Shown here piece after piece: positions 6,547 through 11,635 of a stretch of DNA of 11,635 nucleotides. Position numbers and translations under genes: made by a program. Position 1 is the first letter of the stretch. Each line of letters begins with the position of its first letter. Source of the stretch: Gammaproteobacteria bacterium (lineage in GTDB: Bacteria; Pseudomonadota; Gammaproteobacteria; S144-34); assembly GCA_015494165.1 (NCBI GenBank), contig WGBS01000160.1:1-11635 (forward strand). The letters are read 5' to 3'. A model generated the notes under the pieces. That model searched no databases. It saw only the letters and a program-made list of their open reading frames with translations, and was not told where the DNA came from.

Positions 6547-7440
6547 ATGAGCACAGCGCACAGCGGCTACTATCTCCCCCACGACGCGCACTGGCCGATC
6601 GTCGGCTCCATCGGCCTGACGACCATGCTGGGCGGCTTCGGCGCCTGGCTCAACGGCGCGGACGTGGGCCCGTGGGTCATGGCGGCCGGCTTCGTCATCC
6701 TGCTGGTGATGATGTTCGGCTGGTTCGGCACCGTCATCCGCGAGAACCTCGCCGGGCTCTACAACGAGCAGGTGGACCGCTCCTTCCGCTGGGCCATGGG
6801 CTGGTTCATCTTCTCGGAGGTCATGTTCTTCGCCGCCTTCTTCGGGGCGCTGTTCTACGCGCGCGTCTTCGCGGTGCCGTGGCTCGGCGGCGAGGGCGAT
6901 AAGTACCTCACGCACGAGCTGCTGTGGAAGGGCTTCGAGGCGGTGTGGCCGCTGCTCCAGCCGCCCATCGCGGCCGTGGATCCCTCGGCCAACCCCTACG
7001 CGCTGCCCAAGGGCATCATCGAGACCTGGAAGATCCCGGCGCTCAACACCCTCATCCTGCTGAGCTCGGGCGTGACCGTCACCTGGGCGCACTGGGGGCT
7101 GAAGAAGGGCAACCGCGGCCAGCTCATCCTCGGGCTGATCGCCACCATCGCCCTCGGCGTCACCTTCCTCGCGCTGCAGGCGCACGAGTACGTGCACGCC
7201 TACGAGGAGCTCAACCTCAAGCTCTCCTCGGGCATCTACGGCTCGACCTTCTTCATGCTCACGGGCTTCCACGGCCTGCACGTGACGATCGGCGCCACGA
7301 TGCTGACGGTGATCCTGCTGCGGGCTATCGCCGGCCACTTCACGCCCGACAACCACTTCGCCTTCGAGGCGGTGGCCTGGTACTGGCACTTCGTCGACGT
7401 GGTGTGGCTGTTCCTCTTCGTCTTCGTCTACTGGATCTGA
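6547..7440 (+). CDS. coxC: Cytochrome c oxidase subunit III
   Basis: Subunit III stabilises the catalytic core and helps proton uptake into the D-channel. The product is 297 residues with seven predicted membrane spans. Recognisable landmarks are the N-terminal YYLPHDAHWPIVGS (8-21), ENLAGLYNEQVDRSFRWAMG (66-85), FIFSEVMFF with the conserved E91, the span-4 region NTLILLSSGVTVTWAHW (167-183), QAHEY (211-215), TGFHGLHV (239-246) and the C-terminal YWHFVDVVWLFLF (279-291). An insert rich in Pro and Trp (about 108-160) separates the early spans from span 4, as in proteobacterial forms. A ribosome site GGAGAGAG (6537-6544) precedes ATG 6547. The open frame continues upstream to 6325, but that part overlaps ctaG and is not homologous. 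It is the last gene before a strong terminator. Also named ctaE. Confidence 0.97.
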   Translation: MSTAHSGYYLPHDAHWPIVGSIGLTTMLGGFGAWLNGADVGPWVMAAGFVILLVMMFGWFGTVIRENLAGLYNEQVDRSFRWAMGWFIFSEVMFFAAFFGALFYARVFAVPWLGGEGDKYLTHELLWKGFEAVWPLLQPPIAAVDPSANPYALPKGIIETWKIPALNTLILLSSGVTVTWAHWGLKKGNRGQLILGLIATIALGVTFLALQAHEYVHAYEELNLKLSSGIYGSTFFMLTGFHGLHVTIGATMLTVILLRAIAGHFTPDNHFAFEAVAWYWHFVDVVWLFLFVFVYWI

Positions 7441-7453
7441 GGGCCGCGCGCGC

Positions 7454-7493
7454 GAGGGCCTGCGGCCGCGCCGGCCGCAGGCCCTCCGCTTTT
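7454..7493 (+). terminator. Rho-independent terminator after coxC
   Basis: A perfect 15-bp stem (7454-7468 with 7472-7486) closes a 3-base CGC loop and is followed after three bases by TTTT (7490-7493). It begins 14 bases after the coxC stop and sits between convergent genes. The stem could also hinder reverse-strand transcripts, but only the forward side has a T-run, so it mainly ends the oxidase operon. Confidence 0.85.
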
Positions 7494-7507
7494 GCCGGAA
7501 GGGCGCC

Positions 7508-7717
7508 TCAGGGCGTGACGCCGTGGGGCTCGATCAGGCCGGTCAGGAAGCCGAGCATGAGGAGCGCGAACAGCGCCACCGAGAGCCCGATGCGCACGGT
7601 CAGCGCCCGCACCGTGCGCTCGCCCTGGCCGCGGTCGCGCACCAGGAAGCCGAGCGCGCTCGTGAGGCTCAGGAAGATGAGGCCCAGCAGGACCAGGACG
7701 ATGCCCTTGAAGACCAT
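7508..7717 (-). CDS. DUF2909 family small protein with two membrane spans
   Basis: This 69-residue membrane protein of unknown function lies on the reverse strand, facing the end of coxC. It starts MVFKGIVLVLLGLIFLSLTSALGFLV as one span (about 4-26). A short basic loop with GQGERTVRAL follows, then a second span (about 42-61) and the tail EPHGVTP. The pattern fits the twin-transmembrane DUF2909 family, often found in this spot between coxC and SURF1 in gammaproteobacteria. ATG at 7717 is the first in-frame start with the hydrophobic segment close behind; longer frames upstream run through SURF1 in antisense and are spurious. The ribosome site is poor. It has its own -10-like element (TATACT) upstream and shares the terminator zone with coxC. 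Oxidase assembly or regulation is only suggested by context. Confidence 0.82.
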   Translation of the reverse strand: MVFKGIVLVLLGLIFLSLTSALGFLVRDRGQGERTVRALTVRIGLSVALFALLMLGFLTGLIEPHGVTP

Positions 7718-7732
7718 GACGGCGATCCGCTG

Positions 7733-7754
7733 CGCGGGACGTCCCGCGAGTATA
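7733..7754 (-). promoter_or_regulatory. Reverse-strand -10 element with a 16-bp palindrome over the likely start site
   Basis: On the reverse strand TATACT (7749-7754) matches the sigma-70 -10 consensus at five of six positions. No good -35 lies at the proper distance. The perfect 16-bp palindrome cgcgggacgtcccgcg (7733-7748) immediately follows and would cover the transcription start of the DUF2909 gene, the position of a repressor operator or of an initial-transcript hairpin. The site lies in the 59-base gap between divergent genes, so a bound factor could also affect SURF1. Confidence 0.45.
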
Positions 7755-7776
7755 GCGCAGCCGCACGGCGCCGGCC

Positions 7777-8517
7777 GTGGCTGAGGGCCCCGCCCGTGCG
7801 CGCCCGCGCTTCCGTCCCCGGCTCCTGCCCACGCTCGTGGCCCTGCCCGTGGCGGCGGCGCTCGCCGGCCTCGGGTTCTGGCAGCTCGAGCGCGCGGCCG
7901 AGAAGCGCGCGCTGCTGGAGCGCCACGCCGAGCGCCGCGCGGCCGCACCGCTCCCGGCCCTGCCGCGGCCGTGCGACCTCGCGCGCCATCGCTATCTCCG
8001 CGTGCGGCTGCGCGGGCGCTATCTCGCCGACCGCCAGATCCTCCTCGAGAACCGCATCCACCGCGGCCGCGTCGGCTACCACGTCTACAGCGTGCTGGTG
8101 CCTTTGGACGGCGGCCCATGGGTGCTGGTCAACCGCGGCTGGATCCCGGCTCCGCCCCGGCGGGCCGAGGCCCAGGCCCCGCCGCCGCCCGCAGGCGAGG
8201 TCGAGGTCACGGGCATGCTGAACCGCCCCGCGGCGGTCGGCCTGCGCCTCGGCGAGGCGCTGGATGGGCCGCTGCGCTGGCCCCTGGTGGTGCCGTATCT
8301 GGACACCGCCATCGCCGCGCGCGCCCTCGGCCACGAGGTCTACGGCTGCGTGGTCTACCTCGATCCGGGCGTGCCCGGCGGGTTCGTGCGCGAGTGGCGC
8401 GTCGTCGAGTTCGGCCCCGGCCGCCACCTGGCCTACGCCGTGCAGTGGTTCGCCCTCGCCGCGGCCGTGCTCGTCATCTGGCTCGCCACCCAGCGGCGGC
8501 GGGAGGAGGGTCCGTGA
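7777..8517 (+). CDS. SURF1 family cytochrome oxidase assembly protein
   Basis: SURF1 (Shy1) helps insert or stabilise heme a3 in subunit I during oxidase assembly. The product is 246 residues, the usual bacterial size. The first span is at about 18-35, ending in the signature LAGLGFWQLERAAEK (29-43), and the second is at about 222-237, in HLAYAVQWFALAAAVLVIW. Between them is the periplasmic domain with RYLADRQILLENR (81-93), YHVYSVLVPL (101-110), VLVNRGWIP (116-124) and RWPLVVPYLD (167-176), all typical of the family. The GTG start at 7777 is the first start in the gap from the divergent DUF2909 gene; no strong ribosome site is seen. Its stop overlaps the next gene by GTGA. This begins the assembly-factor operon SURF1 / SCO-like / ctaB; its promoter is not clear. 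Confidence 0.94.
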   Translation: MAEGPARARPRFRPRLLPTLVALPVAAALAGLGFWQLERAAEKRALLERHAERRAAAPLPALPRPCDLARHRYLRVRLRGRYLADRQILLENRIHRGRVGYHVYSVLVPLDGGPWVLVNRGWIPAPPRRAEAQAPPPPAGEVEVTGMLNRPAAVGLRLGEALDGPLRWPLVVPYLDTAIAARALGHEVYGCVVYLDPGVPGGFVREWRVVEFGPGRHLAYAVQWFALAAAVLVIWLATQRRREEGP

Positions 8518-9131
8518 GCGCGCCGCCGCGCCGGGAGGGCCGCCCCAGCCTCACGGTGGCGCTGCTCATCGTCACCTTCGTCGCGCCCGTGATCGCCGCC
8601 TGGGCGCTTTACCTGACTGCCGACCGCTGGGGCATCGCCGGACGGGCCGCCCACGGCGCCCTGGTGCAGCCGCCCCGGCCGCTGGGCGAGCTGGCGCTGC
8701 GCACGCCGGACGGCGCCGCCCTTACGGCCGCCGACCTGCACGGGCGCTGGTGGATCGTCTACGTCGGCGGCACGGACTGCGACGGGGTCTGCGGCGAGAG
8801 CCTCTACAAGGTGCGCCAGGTGCGCCTCGCCCTCGGCGCCGACATGCGCCGCGTGGGGCGGCTCTATATCATGGACGGCGAGCGGCCCGGGCCGAGCCTG
8901 CGCGCGCTGCTGCCCCACCACCGCGGGCTGGTGGTCGCGGGCGGGCCGCCCGAGGCGGTCGCCCCACTCCTCGAGCGCTTCCGGCTCGACGGGCGCGACC
9001 CGCGCCGGGCAGGGCGGCTCTACGTGGTGGACCCGCGCGGCATGCTGATCCTGATGTACGAGCCGGGCGCCGAGCCCAACGGCATCCTCAAGGACCTGCA
9101 GCGCCTGCTGCGGGCCTCGCGCATCGGCTGA
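8514..9131 (+). CDS. SCO-like/thioredoxin-fold membrane protein, cytochrome oxidase assembly
   Basis: This is a 205-residue membrane-anchored protein with one N-terminal span (about 14-35) and a soluble domain resembling the SCO/thioredoxin fold. The core carries WWIVYVGGTDCDGVC (79-93), a CxxxC pair (C89, C93) like that of SCO proteins, but followed by Gly rather than Pro. YVVDPRGMLILMY (170-182) matches the SCO strand. In SCO1 a copper-binding His lies a few residues before the DP; here the aligned stretch RRAGRLY has none. The C-terminus, GILKDLQRLLRASRIG, is typical of a family found between SURF1 and ctaA/ctaB in gammaproteobacteria. GTG 8514 overlaps the SURF1 stop (GTGA). It may act as a thiol-disulfide partner for CuA assembly rather than as a copper carrier, which is inference. 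Confidence 0.82.
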   Translation: MSAPPRREGRPSLTVALLIVTFVAPVIAAWALYLTADRWGIAGRAAHGALVQPPRPLGELALRTPDGAALTAADLHGRWWIVYVGGTDCDGVCGESLYKVRQVRLALGADMRRVGRLYIMDGERPGPSLRALLPHHRGLVVAGGPPEAVAPLLERFRLDGRDPRRAGRLYVVDPRGMLILMYEPGAEPNGILKDLQRLLRASRIG

Positions 9132-9134
9132 GCC

Positions 9135-10064
9135 ATGGCACGGAGCATGGCGGCCGGCGGCAGCGGGGTCCGGGCGCAGGGCGCGCGCTGGCGCGCCTAC
9201 CTCGCCCTGACCAAGCCGCGCGTGGTCGCCCTCATCGTCTTCACCGCGGTCGTCGGCATGCTGCTCGCGGTGCCGGGTCTCCCGCCCTGGCAGCCCCTCG
9301 TGTTCGGCACCGTGGGCATCGCGCTCGCGGCCGCGGGCGCCGCCGCCATCAACCACGTCCTCGACCGCCGCGCCGACGCCGCCATGGGGCGCACGCGCGG
9401 CCGTCCCCTGCCGCGCGGCGAGCTCACGCCGCGCGAGGCGGTTGCCTTCGCGCTGGTGCTGGTGGCGCTCTCGATGGCGATCCTCGTGGGCCTCGTCAAT
9501 GCGCTCACCGCGGCCCTCACCTTCGTGAGCCTGGTCGGCTACGCGGTGGTGTACACGCTCTTCCTCAAGCGCGCCACACCGCAGAACATCGTCATCGGCG
9601 GCGCGGCGGGTGCGGCGCCGCCCGTGCTCGGCTGGAGCGCCGTCACCGGAGAGGTCTCGCCCGACGCCCTGCTGCTTTTCCTGATCATCTTCACCTGGAC
9701 GCCGCCGCACTTCTGGGCGCTGGCCATCTACCGGCGCGAGGACTACGCGCGCGCCAACGTCCCCATGCTTCCCGTCACGCACGGGGTCGAGCTCACGCGC
9801 CTGCACGTGCTGCTCTACACGCTCCTGCTCTTCGCCGTCAGTCTCCTGCCCTTCGTCACCCGCATGAGCGGGCCCTTCTACCTGGGCGGGGCGGTGGCGC
9901 TCGGGGCGGGCTTCCTGTGGCACGCCTTCGCGCTGCACCGCACCGGCGACGACCGCGTGGCGCTTCGCACCTTCGGCTATTCCATCTTCTACCTCACGGG
10001 CCTCTTCGCCTTCCTCCTCGTCGACCACTATCTCCCTGCCCTCCTTGGGCTTTTCGGCCGCTGA
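9135..10064 (+). CDS. ctaB: Protoheme IX farnesyltransferase (heme O synthase)
   Basis: CtaB (CyoE, Cox10) is a membrane prenyltransferase that attaches a farnesyl group from farnesyl diphosphate to heme b, giving heme O, the precursor of heme A. The product is 309 residues with about eight or nine spans. ALTKPRVVALIVFTAVVGM (24-42) opens the family. The first aspartate-rich motif reads NHVLDRRADAAMGRTRGRPL (73-92), with N73, D77 and D81 for Mg-diphosphate binding. The central TPQNIVIGGAAGAAPPVLGW (148-167) and the second polar motif, TWTPPHFWALAIYRREDY (187-204), are conserved. ATG 9135 is three bases after the SCO-like stop; ATG 9147 is a possible alternative. It is the last assembly gene before the cbb3 gap. 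A heme A synthase gene is not found beside it. Confidence 0.96.
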   Translation: MARSMAAGGSGVRAQGARWRAYLALTKPRVVALIVFTAVVGMLLAVPGLPPWQPLVFGTVGIALAAAGAAAINHVLDRRADAAMGRTRGRPLPRGELTPREAVAFALVLVALSMAILVGLVNALTAALTFVSLVGYAVVYTLFLKRATPQNIVIGGAAGAAPPVLGWSAVTGEVSPDALLLFLIIFTWTPPHFWALAIYRREDYARANVPMLPVTHGVELTRLHVLLYTLLLFAVSLLPFVTRMSGPFYLGGAVALGAGFLWHAFALHRTGDDRVALRTFGYSIFYLTGLFAFLLVDHYLPALLGLFGR

Positions 10065-10229
10065 GCGGCGCCGCGGCGCCGGGCGCCCGTGGCGGGCCGC
10101 CCCGTCCGGCCGACGGACGGCCCAAAACTGCCCTTGATCAAGAATATCAGTACCTCCTAAAATGCAGCCCCCTTTTTGGCGCACACCGTGCAGGGGAACT
10201 GGGGAGACCACAGGAGGCGAGGGGACACC
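10065..10229. other. Intergenic region before ccoN
   Basis: This 165-base gap contains no gene. After the ctaB stop come GC-rich short repeats and a 7-bp hairpin (ccgtccg, 10102-10108, with cggacgg, 10114-10120) followed by CCCAAAA rather than a T-run, so it is a poor terminator. Then come the ccoN promoter, a leader with a T5 run at about 10173-10177 and two purine-rich ribosome sites. Confidence 0.5.
10134..10163 (+). promoter_or_regulatory. Promoter of the cbb3 oxidase operon with an FNR-like half-site
   Basis: TTGATC (10134-10139) and TAAAAT (10158-10163) form a sigma-70-like pair with an 18-base spacer in an AT-richer pocket. TTGATCAA (10134-10141) is palindromic and contains the FNR/ANR half-site TTGAT on both strands; ATCA recurs at 10146-10149. 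The canonical FNR box TTGAT-N4-ATCAA is not matched, since the gap to the second half is seven bases. Oxygen-responsive control of cbb3 oxidases by FNR-type regulators is well known, but here the site is imperfect and control is only suggested. Confidence 0.5.
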
Positions 10230-11635
10230 ATGGTCCAGACCACCGGGGCCAGCGCGGCCCAGCCCTACAACTACGACATCGTCCGCCGGTTCACCGTCGC
10301 CGCCCTCGTCTGGGGCGTGCTGGGGATGCTCGCCGGGCTCTACGCGGCCCTGGAGCTCTCCTTCCCGTGGCTGAACCTGGAGATCCCGGAGCTGACCTTC
10401 GGGCGCCTGCGCCCGGTGCACACCACGCTCGTCATCTTCGGCTTCGGCGGCTCCGCGCTGTTCGCCACCAGCTACTACGTCGTGCAGCGCACCTGCCAGG
10501 CGCGGCTCGCCAGCGACGCGCTCGCCGGCTTCACCTTCTGGGGCTGGAACGCCGCCGTCGGCCTCGGGGCCCTCAGCTACCTGCTCGGCATCACCCAGTC
10601 GCGCGAGTACGCCGAGTTCGAGTGGCCCATCGACATCCTCATCACCGTGGTCTGGGTCGCCTACCTCTACCTCTACGTCGCCACCCTCAGGCGGCGCTCG
10701 CAGCCGCACATCTACGTCGCCAACTGGTTCTACGTCGGCTTCATCCTCGCCACCGCCATCCTGCACGTCTTCAACAACCTGGCGATCCCGGTGAGCCTGA
10801 CGAAGTCCTACTCGCTGTTCGCGGGCGTGCAGGACGCCATGACGCAGTGGTGGTACGGCCACAACGCGGTGGGCTTCTTCCTCACCGCGGCCTTCCTCGG
10901 GATGATGTACTACTTCGTGCCCAAGCAGGCGGGGCGGCCGGTCTACTCCTACCGGCTCTCCATCATCCACTTCTGGGCGCTGATCTTCCTCTACATGTGG
11001 GCGGGCGGCCACCACCTGCACTGGACGGCGCTGCCCGACTGGACCTCGACGCTGGCGGCGACCTTCTCGGTGATGCTGCTGCTGCCCTCGTGGGGGGGCA
11101 TGATCAACGGCATCATGACGCTGTCGGGCGCCTGGGAGAAGCTGCGCACCGACCCCGTGATGCTGTTCCTGATCACGGGGCTGTCCTTCTACGGCATGTC
11201 CACCTTCGAGGGGCCGATGATGTCGCTCAAGAGCGTCAACGCCCTCTCGCACTACACCGACTGGACCATCGGCCACGTGCACTCGGGCGCGCTCGGCTGG
11301 GTGGCCATGATCACCTTCGGCTCGCTCTACCACCTGGTGCCGCGCCTGTGGGACACCCGGCTCCACAGCACGCGCCTAGTCTACGTGCACTTCTGGCTCG
11401 CCACCATCGGCATCGTGCTCTACATCACGGCCATGTGGGTGGCGGGCATCGGCCAAGGCCTGATGCTGCGCGGCTTCGACGAGTACGGCAACCTCGCCTA
11501 TACCTTCATCGAGACCGTGCGCTTCCTGCACTGGCCCTACGTGGTGCGCGCCATCGGCGGGGCATTCTTCCTCGCCGGCGTGCTGGTGATGGTCTACAAC
11601 TTCGCCATGACGGTGGCGGCGGCGCGGCGCGAGGC
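10230..11635 (+). CDS. ccoN: cbb3-type cytochrome c oxidase catalytic subunit CcoN (3' end cut by the window)
   Basis: CcoN is subunit I of the high-affinity cbb3 oxidase, which respires at low oxygen. There are 468 codons up to the window edge, close to the usual length of about 475, so only a short tail is missing. Ligands seen: H64 (RPVHTT) and H351 for low-spin heme b, H349 for heme b3 (IGHVHSG), and H211 (WYGHNAVGF), H261 and H262 (AGGHHLHW) for CuB. Y255 in IFLYMWAGG is the crosslinked tyrosine specific to cbb3 enzymes. E327 in FEGPMM is the conserved class C glutamate. KSYSLFAGVQDAMTQWW (192-208) and FVPKQAGRPVYSYRL (229-243) are diagnostic. ATG 10230 is preceded by AGGAGG (10212-10217) and GAGGGG (10219-10224). 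ccoO, ccoQ and ccoP are expected just beyond the edge. It is transcribed from its own promoter. Confidence 0.98.
   Translation, partial: MVQTTGASAAQPYNYDIVRRFTVAALVWGVLGMLAGLYAALELSFPWLNLEIPELTFGRLRPVHTTLVIFGFGGSALFATSYYVVQRTCQARLASDALAGFTFWGWNAAVGLGALSYLLGITQSREYAEFEWPIDILITVVWVAYLYLYVATLRRRSQPHIYVANWFYVGFILATAILHVFNNLAIPVSLTKSYSLFAGVQDAMTQWWYGHNAVGFFLTAAFLGMMYYFVPKQAGRPVYSYRLSIIHFWALIFLYMWAGGHHLHWTALPDWTSTLAATFSVMLLLPSWGGMINGIMTLSGAWEKLRTDPVMLFLITGLSFYGMSTFEGPMMSLKSVNALSHYTDWTIGHVHSGALGWVAMITFGSLYHLVPRLWDTRLHSTRLVYVHFWLATIGIVLYITAMWVAGIGQGLMLRGFDEYGNLAYTFIETVRFLHWPYVVRAIGGAFFLAGVLVMVYNFAMTVAAARRE

Noticed and set aside
10102..10127. Rho-independent terminator after ctaB
   Set aside because: The 7-bp stem is followed by CCCAAAA, with no T-run on the forward strand.
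10128..10141. Canonical FNR box before ccoN
   Set aside because: Only ATCAA at 10137-10141 fits; the left half is CTGCC instead of TTGAT. Reading from the other half-site gives a seven-base gap.
8433..11366. 977-residue reverse-strand open frame
   Set aside because: It is antisense to the SCO-like gene, ctaB and ccoN, with the same low-complexity composition. High GC content removes stop codons.
1..11635. Mobile elements, CRISPR arrays, toxin-antitoxin, phage or defence genes
   Set aside because: None are visible. All good open frames belong to biotin synthesis or terminal oxidases, so no undescribed system can be claimed.

Overview
The window is very GC-rich (roughly 70% or more by eye) and reads as a chromosomal housekeeping segment of a proteobacterium, most likely a gammaproteobacterium. 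The reasons are the BioH-BioC-BioD type of biotin cluster, a cytochrome c oxidase operon in the order seen in Pseudomonas-like and purple-sulfur-like gammaproteobacteria (DUF2244, coxB, coxA, small protein, ctaG, coxC, reverse-strand DUF2909, SURF1, SCO-like, ctaB), and a proteobacterial cbb3 oxidase subunit. Genus cannot be told from the sequence. There are no tRNAs, rRNAs, CRISPR arrays or insertion sequences that I can see.

Region 1 (1-2228) is the end of a biotin operon. bioH is cut at its 5' side by a perfect 152-bp palindrome at the left edge. bioC and bioD follow, each overlapping its predecessor by four bases (GTGA). BioC and BioH prime and release the pimeloyl-ACP made on the fatty-acid pathway, and BioD later closes the ureido ring to make dethiobiotin.

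Region 2 (2229-2465) is a regulatory gap holding a weak hairpin, an AT-rich island, a good sigma-70-like promoter and a 12-bp palindrome just downstream of it.

Region 3 (2466-7440) is a forward cytochrome c oxidase operon. It encodes a DUF2244 membrane protein, subunit II with a fused cytochrome c domain, subunit I with all heme, copper and proton-channel residues, a 47-residue single-span protein, the CuB chaperone Cox11 and subunit III. A strong hairpin with a short T-run closes it at 7454-7493.

Region 4 (7508-10064) has one small reverse-strand gene (DUF2909, two membrane spans) facing the coxC end, and a forward SURF1 / SCO-like / ctaB assembly operon starting from the divergent gap. Heme A synthase (ctaA/cox15), which often sits between the SCO-like gene and ctaB, is absent here.

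Region 5 (10065-11635) is a promoter gap and then ccoN, catalytic subunit of a cbb3-type oxidase, running off the right edge almost complete. The window thus links a low-affinity aa3/caa3-type oxidase and its maturation genes directly to a high-affinity cbb3 oxidase. I found no convincing undescribed system. The points most worth checking are the edge palindrome, the palindromes at two promoters, the missing ctaA and the SCO-like protein without its usual histidine.
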